Part shown: positions 16,901-24,314 of the stretch, in pieces
Layout: each line of letters opens with the position of its first letter
Position numbering within the stretch: position 1 is the stretch's first letter
NCBI GenBank assembly: GCA_019456195.1
Contig: VRUK01000006.1
Coordinates: forward strand, 1 to 64,000
DNA from: Planctomycetota bacterium
GTDB lineage: Bacteria; Planctomycetota; Phycisphaerae; Sedimentisphaerales; Anaerobacaceae
Direction of reading: 5' to 3'
DNA length: 64,000 nt
Notes under the pieces: model-generated
Seen by the model: the letters and a program-made list of their open reading frames with translations, nothing else
Database searches by the model: none
Told to the model about the DNA's origin: nothing
Made by a program: the position numbers and the translations under genes

Positions 16901-18440
16901 AAAAGAACAGATTGAAGAGCATGATTTGAACAGAATAGTAGTTGCCTCCTGCACCCCGAGGACTCACGAACCCCTGTTCCAGAAAACAATCAGAGAAGGC
17001 GGGCTGAATCCATATCTGTTTGAGATGGCAAACATCCGTGACCAGTGTACCTGGGTCCATACCCGCCTCGGCGAAGTCACCGAAAAAAAAGCAATAGACC
17101 TTGTAAGGATGGCGGTTGGAAGAGCAAGAACTATCGAACCGCTTGCCACCTCTACCTATGTTCCGAAAAGAAGCGCGCTTGTCGTCGGCGGCGGTGTTGC
17201 CGGTATGACAACATCGCTTTCAATAGCGAATCAGGGTTTTGATGTGCATCTGGTTGAAAAATCCGACAAGCTCGGCGGCAATTTGTCCAAAATCAAAACA
17301 ACAGTAGAGGGATTCAAGCCCCCGGAACTTTTGAAGCAATTGGAATCGAAGATTACAGGCAACGATAAAATAACTGTTTACAAAAATTCCACGGTTAAGC
17401 ATTGTAAAGGTTTCGCGGGCAATTTCAAAAGCCTCATAAACAAAAACGGCACCGACGTGGAAATAGAGCATGGAGCGGCCATAATAGCTATCGGCGCCCA
17501 TGAATCAAAACAGGATGAATACCTCTATGGCAAAAACAAGAAAGTCCACACTCAGTTAGAGCTTGAGGAGCTGATTGAAAAAGACCCGGACTTTGCCAAA
17601 TCTCTGAATGAAGTCGTTATGATTCAGTGTGTTGGCTCAAGAGAGCCGGATAATATGATGTGCAGCAGGGTTTGCTGTACCGAAGCGATTAAAAACGCAA
17701 TAGCCATAAAACAAGCCAATCCGAAAGCCAACGTCGCCATTCTCTACCGGGACGTTAGGACTTACGGCTTCAAGGAACAATACTACAACAAAGCGAGAGA
17801 GCTCGGCGTGTTATTCTTTAGATATGACCTGGACGGCAAAGCCGTTGTCTCTCAGAATAGCTCGGGTGACCTTGATGTTCGTATCCAGGACCTGAATTCC
17901 GGATTGAATATGAATTTCAATCCCGATGCTCTTGTCCTCACAACAGCAATAGTTCCTTCCGAAGAAAATGATAAGGTCGGAACGGCTTTCAAAATTCCTT
18001 TGACCCTCGAATGTTTCTTCCTCGAAGCGCACATGAAGCTCAAACCAGTTGACTTTGCCTCTGATGGTATTTTCTTATGTGGCGCCTGTCACACTCCCAA
18101 GTTCATTGACGAAAGTGTCGCCCAGGCCCAGGCCACCGCCGGCAGGGCTGTGAGAATCCTATCGGCGGACGTTATGGAAATAAGCGGCGTTGTCTCGGTT
18201 GTTGACCCGGACAAATGCGCTGCGTGTCTTACCTGTGTCCGGACCTGCCCCTACGATGTACCTGTAATAAACGAAGAAGGCGTTGCCGAGATTGAAACCG
18301 CTATGTGTCACGGCTGCGGCATCTGCACTTCCGAGTGCCCGGCAAAGGCGATTCAATTAATGCACTACAAAGATGTTCAGGTTATTGCCAAAACCAGAGC
18401 GCTTCTTAATGAAACAAATGAATTGGTGGCAAATGAGTGA
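13980..18440 (+). CDS. hdrA: HdrA-GltD-HdrA fusion: triple-flavin electron-bifurcating heterodisulfide reductase A-like subunit
   Basis: This 1486-residue protein joins three flavoprotein modules. Residues 1-150 are the start of an HdrA (FAD motif VIGGGIAGIQAALDL, then CTGCGVCAENCP). A GltD-like NAD(P)H dehydrogenase module is inserted at about 154-570, with CHDSCPIHGNPCGYI and CGRVCEHPCEQSCN iron-sulfur ligands, FAD motif VGSGPAGLSAALDL and NAD(P) motif VIGGGNVAMDCA. HdrA sequence then resumes (CLFCSVCSWCGLCEKVC near 629; IQCVGSRDQDNPYC). A second, nearly complete HdrA starts near 926 (VFVCHCGSNIGG) with its own FAD motif VVGGGVAGMTTSLSI near 1068, and ends in a two-cluster ferredoxin (CAACLTCVRTCP, CHGCGICTSECP). 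HdrA is the bifurcating flavin subunit. The inserted module suggests direct NAD(P)H use. It heads a nine-gene operon. Confidence 0.9.
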   Translation: MIQVNKIGSVMVIGGGIAGIQAALDLADAGFKVYLVESGTAIGGHMAQLDKTFPTNDCSMCTISPRLVAAGTHRNIEIITNAELAELSGQPGNFDAKLAIKPHFVDLEKCTGCGVCAENCPVALKDEYNQLLNDRKAIFKEYPQAVPNKFAMTRPGVPPCHDSCPIHGNPCGYIALAAASKYQEAYESATQTNPFPAICGRVCEHPCEQSCNRNNLDSPVSIAYIKRFLADWYHEQGHKLTPEEKQATIKENGKKVAIVGSGPAGLSAALDLRKMGYSVTIFEKHGVLGGMMRIGIPEYRLPTEIIDRDIQNILDYGIEVKLHSHIQGQSDIEEMFDKDVKAVFLSVGSHKSMRMGMDGEDSENAASGIDFLRNVRLGKKISVKENVIVIGGGNVAMDCARTALRLGAKNVSLVCLESRDKMPAYPWEVEWAEEEGVAVRAAKATKKIVVEEGKFTALELIDVKSMAFVEGKLELETISGTDEVLTADELIVAIGQKPELGLLGECGKIKLTKRGTVEVDENNGMTSWEGVFVGGDVIRGAASVVQATADGQFAAKAIDAYIKGEKFEPEECDQPVVEITAEELKERKEKLIQRQEMPTIGLDRRRSFEEVDLGFTEVMARAEADRCLFCSVCSWCGLCEKVCEAEAILYNDTPKERSLGVGAIILTPGFDLYDAEKKAEYGYRRFPNVVSGMDYERILSASGPYDGHIQRPSDGVEPKKIAFIQCVGSRDQDNPYCSTVCCMYATKQAIVTKEHILDVDCKVFVMDVRAFGKGFDEYYERAKDKYGVQYIYTRPSAVRQNFKTNNLSLEFTEDGRKWVEEEFDMVILSSGLCAKAEATKLAEVCQIELNQYNFAQSAMFTPTASSREGIYLAGSFESPKDIPESVTQASGAAALAMELLADVRGTQIKQEEYPLEKDISKAETRVGVFVCHCGSNIGGVINCEEVANYAKNLKDVKFSTDLMYSCSPDGLKTIKEQIEEHDLNRIVVASCTPRTHEPLFQKTIREGGLNPYLFEMANIRDQCTWVHTRLGEVTEKKAIDLVRMAVGRARTIEPLATSTYVPKRSALVVGGGVAGMTTSLSIANQGFDVHLVEKSDKLGGNLSKIKTTVEGFKPPELLKQLESKITGNDKITVYKNSTVKHCKGFAGNFKSLINKNGTDVEIEHGAAIIAIGAHESKQDEYLYGKNKKVHTQLELEELIEKDPDFAKSLNEVVMIQCVGSREPDNMMCSRVCCTEAIKNAIAIKQANPKANVAILYRDVRTYGFKEQYYNKARELGVLFFRYDLDGKAVVSQNSSGDLDVRIQDLNSGLNMNFNPDALVLTTAIVPSEENDKVGTAFKIPLTLECFFLEAHMKLKPVDFASDGIFLCGACHTPKFIDESVAQAQATAGRAVRILSADVMEISGVVSVVDPDKCAACLTCVRTCPYDVPVINEEGVAEIETAMCHGCGICTSECPAKAIQLMHYKDVQVIAKTRALLNETNELVANE

Positions 18441-18864
18441 GTTCGAACCAAAAATAGTGGCGTATTGCTGTAACTTCTGTGCCTTCGCGGCCGCTGATTT
18501 GGCGGGTGCGATGCGCGTGCAGTACCCCCCTAACGTGAGGATTATCCGGTTGCCCTGTACCGGCAAAGTCGATGCGATACATCTTATGAAATCTTTCGAA
18601 GACGGTGCCGACGGCGTTTTCGTTGCCGGCTGTCTCGAAGGCGAATGTCACTATCTCGAGGGTAATCTCCGCGCAAGGAAACGAGTTGCGTATGTAAAGA
18701 AGCTCCTTGCCGAGGTTGGAACTGACCCGCAAAGAGTCGAAATGTTTAATCTTTCCTCTGCGATGGGTGGACAGTTTGCTGAGTACGTAGAGGAAATGAC
18801 AAAGAGAGTCAAAGAGTTAGGCCCTGCGAATGGCAATGGACAGAAGGAGCCGCAGAAGCAATGA
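18433..18864 (+). CDS. mvhD: MvhD-like [2Fe-2S] adaptor subunit
   Basis: From the ATG at 18433 this is a 143-residue protein with the MvhD/FrhD features: YCCNFCAFAAADLAG near the N-terminus, RLPCTGKVDAIHLMKSFEDG, and VAGCLEGECHYLEGN, together providing the cysteines of a [2Fe-2S] cluster. MvhD passes electrons between a partner dehydrogenase and HdrA. An upstream in-frame ATG at 18373 lies inside hdrA and is not favoured; the chosen start overlaps the hdrA stop by 8 bases and has GGTGG just before it. Its stop overlaps hdrC by ATGA. Confidence 0.9.
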   Translation: MSEFEPKIVAYCCNFCAFAAADLAGAMRVQYPPNVRIIRLPCTGKVDAIHLMKSFEDGADGVFVAGCLEGECHYLEGNLRARKRVAYVKKLLAEVGTDPQRVEMFNLSSAMGGQFAEYVEEMTKRVKELGPANGNGQKEPQKQ

Positions 18865-19421
18865 AAGTTATTAAACAGGAAAACATAAAGCTCGACGATA
18901 GTTTTGCTGAGGAAATCGCAAAACTCAGCGGCGAGAATGTTTTTCTCTGCTATCAGTGCAAAAAGTGCGCTTCCGGATGCCCGTCTCGAATGTTTATGGA
19001 CAGCACTCCGACCGAGTTGATGCGGTATGCCCAGCTCGGAATGGTCGATGAGGCAATGAAGAAAAACACCATCTGGTATTGCTTGTCCTGCCAGACCTGC
19101 TCTACAAGATGTCCGCAGGATATAGATATTGCTCATGTTATCGATACGATGAGAATCATAGGCCAGCAAAAGAAGATAAAAGCCGAGAATAACAATCTGC
19201 CCTTGTTCAACCGGCTTTGGATGACAATGATAAAGTATATGGGAAGGGCCTACGAAGCCGGTCTTGTCGCTTCACTGAATTTATTCTCAGGCAAACCCAC
19301 CAAGGATATGGTTTTGGGTATGAAAATGATGAAAAAGGGCAAACTCAAGCTGTGGCCATCGTTCAAGAAGCCGTTCGCTACGATGAAAATGTTTTCAAGG
19401 GCAAAGAAATTAAAGAAATGA
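18861..19421 (+). CDS. hdrC: HdrC-like iron-sulfur subunit
   Basis: The 186-residue protein has two [4Fe-4S] motifs, CYQCKKCASGCP and CLSCQTCSTRCP, followed by the IDIAHVIDTMR segment typical of HdrC. The C-terminal tail is Lys/Met-rich. In Hdr complexes HdrC links HdrA to the HdrB site. Both ends overlap neighbours by four bases (ATGA), so it is translationally coupled to mvhD and hdrB. Confidence 0.92.
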   Translation: MKVIKQENIKLDDSFAEEIAKLSGENVFLCYQCKKCASGCPSRMFMDSTPTELMRYAQLGMVDEAMKKNTIWYCLSCQTCSTRCPQDIDIAHVIDTMRIIGQQKKIKAENNNLPLFNRLWMTMIKYMGRAYEAGLVASLNLFSGKPTKDMVLGMKMMKKGKLKLWPSFKKPFATMKMFSRAKKLKK

Positions 19422-20290
19422 AGCTCGCATATTATCCAGGTTGTTCGCTGCATTCGAGCGGTGTCGAGTATGATATTTCGACGAGGAAAGTCTGCGCGGC
19501 TCTGGGAATTGAACTCGTGGAGGTAAAAGACTGGGTTTGCTGCGGCTCATCACCTGCGCATCAGTACGATGATTTGATGTCTGTAGCCTTGCCGGCCAAG
19601 ACCCTCGCGATGGTTCGCCAAACTGATGGTTTGAAACAGGTATGTGCACCCTGTGCCTCGTGCTATTCGAGATTGAAGGTTGCACAGCAGCGGCTCAAGG
19701 ACGATAACCTGAAAAAAGACGTCGAGAAAGTTATTGATTTGGAATATCCCGACGATATCGAAGTTTTGCATATGCTCGACGTGGTTGTCGAAAAAGCGGG
19801 TACTGAAACTATCAAAGAAAAGGTCGTAAAAAACCTTGCAGGTATGAAAGTGGCTTGTTACTACGGCTGTCTTATGACAAGGCCCCCGAAAGTAACCGGT
19901 AAAAAGCAATTTGAGAATCCGACTCAGATGGAGTCTCTCGTCGAAGCTCTCGGCGCCGAAACCGTTGACTGGAATATGAAGACCTTCTGCTGCGGCGCTG
20001 CGTTTGCATTAACAAAAACCGATGTTGTCCTTGAGCTGACAAAGAAAATCCTGACCGATGCTGAGTCATCAGGAGCCGATGCCATTTCGGTTGGGTGTCC
20101 GCTCTGCCATGCCAATCTCGACGGCAGACAGACACAGATTAACAGTAAATTCAAAACGAATTTTCACCTACCTATATTTTATTTTACCGAGCTTATGGGT
20201 CTGGCACTGGGAATCGAAGCCAAAGAGCTCGGCATATTAAAGCATCTTACGGATGCCAAAAAGTTTCTCAATGAAAGGGCGCTGGTATGA
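19418..20290 (+). CDS. hdrB: HdrB-like subunit with two CCG domains
   Basis: The 290-residue protein starts MKLAYYPGCSLHSSG at the ATGA overlap with hdrC. A longer frame from 19217 lies over hdrC and is not used. Two CCG domains are seen: the first with PGCS, WVCCGSS and CAPCASC, the second with YYGCLM, TFCCGAA and GCPLCHANLD. In methanogens these bind the noncubane clusters that reduce heterodisulfide. In bacterial MetFV-Hdr complexes the same subunit passes electrons toward or from methylene-THF reductase. The next gene, metV, starts in its stop codon. Confidence 0.93.
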   Translation: MKLAYYPGCSLHSSGVEYDISTRKVCAALGIELVEVKDWVCCGSSPAHQYDDLMSVALPAKTLAMVRQTDGLKQVCAPCASCYSRLKVAQQRLKDDNLKKDVEKVIDLEYPDDIEVLHMLDVVVEKAGTETIKEKVVKNLAGMKVACYYGCLMTRPPKVTGKKQFENPTQMESLVEALGAETVDWNMKTFCCGAAFALTKTDVVLELTKKILTDAESSGADAISVGCPLCHANLDGRQTQINSKFKTNFHLPIFYFTELMGLALGIEAKELGILKHLTDAKKFLNERALV

Positions 20291-20955
20291 TTGTAGCTGA
20301 CAGAAAACCCCTGGATGAAATAATCAATTCAATAAAGGATTACAAAAAGATCATATTGATGGGTTGCGGTGGATGTGTCACTATATGCTTTTCCGGTGGC
20401 GCAAAAGCTGTCGAGCTTCTGGCGTCACAGATAAAAATGGCACGAAAGAAACAAGGCAATGAGATAGAGATAATCGAATGCACACCCGAAAGACAGTGTG
20501 AATATGAATTCATCGATGAACTTAAAAAAGAGCTTGAAACGGTCGAGGCGGTTCTCTCCATAGCCTGCGGTGTAGGAGTTCAGGCTATGACCGAGCGGCA
20601 TCCTGAATCGATAACAATCCCGGGCCTGAATACGAAATTTATGGGCTATCCTGTGGAGCACGCAGTCTGGGATGAAAGATGTGCCGGCTGCGGAGACTGT
20701 GTTCTCGAATGGACCGGCGGTGTATGTCCTATCGCCCGTTGCGCAAAGAAACTGCTGAACGGGCCTTGCGGCGGTTCCGCTGACGGAAAGTGTGAAGTCG
20801 ATAAGGATACCGAATGTGCCTGGCAGTTGATTTATGAACGGCTAAAAAAACTGGGCAAACTCGATAATCTCACCGTCGTTAGAGAGCCTAAAGACTGGCG
20901 CACGAGCACTAACGCGGGACAACGAAAAACAAAGTTCGAAGAGGCCATGCTATGA
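20287..20955 (+). CDS. metV: MetV-like zinc/iron-sulfur partner of methylene-THF reductase
   Basis: The 222-residue protein has an N-terminal half of about 125 residues with MGCGGCVTICFSGGAKAVELL and a C-terminal cysteine-rich half with CAGCGDCVLEWTGGVCPIA and LLNGPCGGSADGKCEV. The second part is the MetV-type domain seen in acetogens next to MetF. It overlaps hdrB and metF by ATGA at each end, supporting a tight MetVF complex. The function is inferred from family and context: electron transfer into the MetF flavin. Confidence 0.88.
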   Translation: MIVADRKPLDEIINSIKDYKKIILMGCGGCVTICFSGGAKAVELLASQIKMARKKQGNEIEIIECTPERQCEYEFIDELKKELETVEAVLSIACGVGVQAMTERHPESITIPGLNTKFMGYPVEHAVWDERCAGCGDCVLEWTGGVCPIARCAKKLLNGPCGGSADGKCEVDKDTECAWQLIYERLKKLGKLDNLTVVREPKDWRTSTNAGQRKTKFEEAML

Positions 20956-21872
20956 AATCAGGCAGCAGACTCGAAAAAGTTCTAACAGCAGGGAAATTCG
21001 CGGTTACCGCCGAGCTCGGCCCGCCCCAGAACGCCAACCCCGAAGCTGTAAAAAAGAAAGCTCAGCATTGCCTTGGAAACGTCGAAGGTGCCAATGTAAC
21101 GGACAACCAGACGGCGATTGTGAGAATGTCAAGTATAGCCGCCGCCGCTATCGCGATATCCTGCGGCGTTGAGCCGGTTGTGCAAATGGTCTGCAGAGAC
21201 AGGAACAGAATTGCAATGCAAAGTGACATCCTCGGAGCAGCCGCCCTTGGAGCTAAGAACCTTCTTTGCCTCTCAGGAGACCACCAGAAATTCGGAAATC
21301 ACCCACAGGCGGCAAATGTCTTTGATATCGATTCGGTGCAGTTGATTGCGATGGTAAAGAGGATGAGGGACGACAGGCAATTCATTTCAGGCAACCCCAT
21401 AAAGGAGTACGAGCCGAGATTATTTATCGGTGCCGTAGCAAATCCGTTTGCCGACCCGTTTGAATTCAGGGTGGCGCGCCTGGCCAAAAAAATCAACGCC
21501 GGAGCCGATTTCATCCAGACCCAGTGTGTCTTTGACCTTGACAAATTCAGCCGCTGGATGGAACTTGTTGTCAAAGAAGGTCTGCACAAGAAGGTATATA
21601 TCCTTGCGGGACTGATGCCTGTCCGTTCTCACAAAGCCCTTAAATATATGAAAAGTGAAGTTGCGGGAATGAGCATACCCGATGAGCTTATAACGAGAAT
21701 GGAGTCCGCAGAGGACGCCAAAGAAGAAGGAATTAAAATTTGTCTTGAGATGATAGAAAAGATAAAGAATATCGAGGGGGTTTCCGGTATTCATCTTATG
21801 CCTATTGGCTGGGAGAGTATTACGCCTGTCATCCTGGAGCGTGCCGGTTTATTGCCGCGACCACAGGTTTGA
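20952..21872 (+). CDS. metF: Methylenetetrahydrofolate reductase
   Basis: The 306-residue protein is a MetF-type TIM barrel: KFAVTAELGPPQNANPEAV at the start, NVTDNQTAIVRMSS, LGAKNLLCLSGDH and a C-terminal GIHLMPIGWESITPVILE. It reduces 5,10-methylene-THF to 5-methyl-THF with bound flavin. Together with metV and the hdrABC-mvhD set this is the arrangement of the Moorella-type methylene-THF reductase complex, where reduction with NAD(P)H may be coupled to another electron carrier. A 99-base gap follows before the formate dehydrogenase part. Confidence 0.95.
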   Translation: MKSGSRLEKVLTAGKFAVTAELGPPQNANPEAVKKKAQHCLGNVEGANVTDNQTAIVRMSSIAAAAIAISCGVEPVVQMVCRDRNRIAMQSDILGAAALGAKNLLCLSGDHQKFGNHPQAANVFDIDSVQLIAMVKRMRDDRQFISGNPIKEYEPRLFIGAVANPFADPFEFRVARLAKKINAGADFIQTQCVFDLDKFSRWMELVVKEGLHKKVYILAGLMPVRSHKALKYMKSEVAGMSIPDELITRMESAEDAKEEGIKICLEMIEKIKNIEGVSGIHLMPIGWESITPVILERAGLLPRPQV

Positions 21873-21971
21873 TCGCTTGGGAATACAGGACGATATTTTT
21901 TGTTGCAATCGTCGGGACGGGCTTATACAATTCTCGAACTTTAAGTTAGCAATTATTTTTTAGGCAGTTCA

Positions 21972-22457
21972 ATGAGTGTAAACGTCAGCAATACAGCTTG
22001 TTTAGATACCGAACCACTGGACAAGATTCTCGACTCAATGCACAACGCTGGCCCAAACGACCTCGTACCGATTTTGCAGCAAGTGCAAAAGGCCTATGGC
22101 TACCTGCCGAAATCCATTCTGATGGCTGTAAGCGACCGAACGGGTATTTCAGCCAGCCAAATCTATGGTGTTGCAACATTCTATGAGCAGTTCTATCTGG
22201 AACCACACGGCCGCCATACAGTGCGATGCTGCCGTGGCACCGCCTGTCACGTCAAGGGCAGCCCGAATATCATCAATGCAATACAGCAAAATCTGGGCAT
22301 TGAACCGAATGAAACGACCGAAGATATGCGCTACACCTTTGAAACAGTTGCCTGTCTTGGAACATGTTTTCTTGCGCCTGTTATGATGATCAACAATGAT
22401 TATTACGGCCACCTTAATGCCAGAAAGATTAAAAGCATTCTCGAAAGGTACGCTTAG
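21972..22457 (+). CDS. NuoE/HydC-type [2Fe-2S] subunit
   Basis: The 161-residue protein has the thioredoxin-like NuoE fold with cluster ligands in CCRGTACHVKGSPN and CLGTCFLAPVMMINNDYYG, and the conserved YGVATFYEQFYLEPHGRH region. It is the 24-kDa-type subunit that pairs with a NuoF-like flavoprotein in NADH-linked formate dehydrogenases and bifurcating hydrogenases. The NuoF-like gene follows after 5 bases. AGG before the ATG is a modest ribosome-binding site. Confidence 0.94.
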   Translation: MSVNVSNTACLDTEPLDKILDSMHNAGPNDLVPILQQVQKAYGYLPKSILMAVSDRTGISASQIYGVATFYEQFYLEPHGRHTVRCCRGTACHVKGSPNIINAIQQNLGIEPNETTEDMRYTFETVACLGTCFLAPVMMINNDYYGHLNARKIKSILERYA

Positions 22458-22462
22458 AAGCA

Positions 22463-24307
22463 ATGGCCCCCAAAAAAATACAATCACTGCAGGAAATTGA
22501 GAAGCTCCACCAGCAGCTTTTAAGCAGCCGCCAAAACCTTAAAGCCAGGGTACTTATCTGCATGACCGGCTGTCGGGCCCTTGGCGCTCAGGATGTCTGC
22601 ACTGAATTCCGTAAGCAGTTAAAGCAGCTTTCTCTTGATGAGCAGGTTACTGTTGTCGAGACCGGCTGTATCGGTATGTGTGCCGGCGCGCCCGTGGTAC
22701 TCATCGAACCCTATCAATACTTCTACGGCGGCGTTACTCCTGAGGATGTCGAAGAAATAATCTCTACGACAATTCAAGAGGCAAAACCCATCGAGCGCCT
22801 TGCTGTGGTACAGGATGGCAAGCCAGTCGTCAAGGTCAGCGATATTGCCTTCTACAAAAGACAAGATAGAAAGGTACTTAAAAACTGCGGTCGAATCGAT
22901 CCAAGACGTATTGAAGATGCTATTGAACGCGGTGGCTACGTTACCGCTATTCGCGTTCTGACTGAAAAAAAGCCCCGGCAGATCATTGACGAGGTCACCG
23001 ATTCTGGCCTCAGAGGCCGCGGGGGTGCAGGATTTCCGACCGGTGTCAAATGGAACTTCGCTCGAAAATCGCCCGGCGAAGAAAAATATCTCATTTGTAA
23101 CGCCGACGAAGGTGACCCAGGTGCCTTTATGGACAGGGCCTTGCTCGAAGGCGACCCACACCGTGTCATTGAGGGTATGATTATCGCAGCCTATGCAATC
23201 GGGGCTGGTCACGGTTTCATATATGTCCGCGCCGAATACCCAATTGCTGTCGAGCACATTAATATCGCGATCGAAAAGGCAAGAGCTCTCGGCCTGCTCG
23301 GTGAAAACATTGCAGGGACTGGCTTTGGTTTCGACATTCAGGTTCGCATGGGTGCCGGTGCATTTGTTTGCGGGGAAGAAACCGCCCTGATTGCATCGCT
23401 CGAAGGTAAACGCGGCATGCCAACACCGCGTCCGCCGTTCCCCGCCGTAAAAGGTTACCAGGGAAAACCGACAAATATCAACAATGTTGAGACATTTGCG
23501 AATGTTCCTCTGATTGTTAGCAATGGGGCCCATTGGTATAGCAAGATCGGGACGGACAAAAGCAAAGGGACCAAGATCTTCGCGCTGGCAGGGAAGGTCA
23601 ATAATACCGGCCTTGTCGAAGTGCCGATGGGTACAACGCTTCGCGAGATTATCTTTGATATCGGCGGGGGCATCCCGGGAGGGCGCGAATTCAAGGCTGC
23701 CCAGATGGGTGGGCCTTCAGGCGGATGTATCCCGGCGGTTTATCTCGATACCAAGATAGATTATGACAGCGTCCAGCAAATCGGGGCTATCATGGGTTCC
23801 GGTGGTCTTATCGTAATGGACGAGAATACTTGCATGGTTGATATTGCAAGGTATTTCCTCGAATTTGTACAGTCCGAATCCTGCGGCAAATGCACACCCT
23901 GCAGAGTCGGAACGAACAAAATGCTGCAAATTCTTCAGGCAATCTGTCGAGGCGATGCAAAACTTCAAGACCTTGACAAGCTGAAGGAGCTTGCAGAAAA
24001 TATCAGCAAAGCTTCCCTGTGCGGGCTCGGACAGACCGCACCTAATCCGGTCCTCAGTACGTTAGGGAACTTCAAAGATGAATATGTTAAGCATATTGTG
24101 GACAAGAAGTGTCCCGCGGGTATATGCACGAATTTGCTAACGTATGAGATTCTGGAAGTCTGCACCGGCTGCGGAGCATGTAGAAAGGTCTGTCCTGTTG
24201 GGGCTATAAGCGGCGAAAAGAAAGAACAGCACGTAATTGATCAAAACAAATGCATTAAATGTGATCAGTGTTTCGAGACGTGTAAATTCCAGGCGATAAC
24301 AAAATAA
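22463..24307 (+). CDS. NuoF/HydB-type NADH-binding flavoprotein with extra Fe-S domains
   Basis: The 614-residue protein is longer than plain NuoF (about 430). Residues 1-115 form a thioredoxin-like [2Fe-2S] domain (MTGCRALGAQDVC, ETGCIGMCAGAP). The central FMN/NADH domain has RGRGGAGFPTGVKW, CNADEGDPGAFMDRALLEGD and GAGAFVCGEETALIASLEG. The [4Fe-4S] site is ESCGKCTPCRVG. The tail carries a two-cluster ferredoxin (CTGCGACRKVCP, CIKCDQCFETCK). This build is typical of HydB and of electron-bifurcating formate dehydrogenases, where NAD(H), ferredoxin and the catalytic subunit exchange electrons. The fdhA gene follows after 7 bases. Confidence 0.95.
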   Translation: MAPKKIQSLQEIEKLHQQLLSSRQNLKARVLICMTGCRALGAQDVCTEFRKQLKQLSLDEQVTVVETGCIGMCAGAPVVLIEPYQYFYGGVTPEDVEEIISTTIQEAKPIERLAVVQDGKPVVKVSDIAFYKRQDRKVLKNCGRIDPRRIEDAIERGGYVTAIRVLTEKKPRQIIDEVTDSGLRGRGGAGFPTGVKWNFARKSPGEEKYLICNADEGDPGAFMDRALLEGDPHRVIEGMIIAAYAIGAGHGFIYVRAEYPIAVEHINIAIEKARALGLLGENIAGTGFGFDIQVRMGAGAFVCGEETALIASLEGKRGMPTPRPPFPAVKGYQGKPTNINNVETFANVPLIVSNGAHWYSKIGTDKSKGTKIFALAGKVNNTGLVEVPMGTTLREIIFDIGGGIPGGREFKAAQMGGPSGGCIPAVYLDTKIDYDSVQQIGAIMGSGGLIVMDENTCMVDIARYFLEFVQSESCGKCTPCRVGTNKMLQILQAICRGDAKLQDLDKLKELAENISKASLCGLGQTAPNPVLSTLGNFKDEYVKHIVDKKCPAGICTNLLTYEILEVCTGCGACRKVCPVGAISGEKKEQHVIDQNKCIKCDQCFETCKFQAITK

Positions 24308-24314
24308 GAGAAAA

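Noticed and set aside
22619-23533. 304-codon minus-strand frame
   Set aside because: Shadow of the NuoF-like gene, whose motifs are unambiguous.
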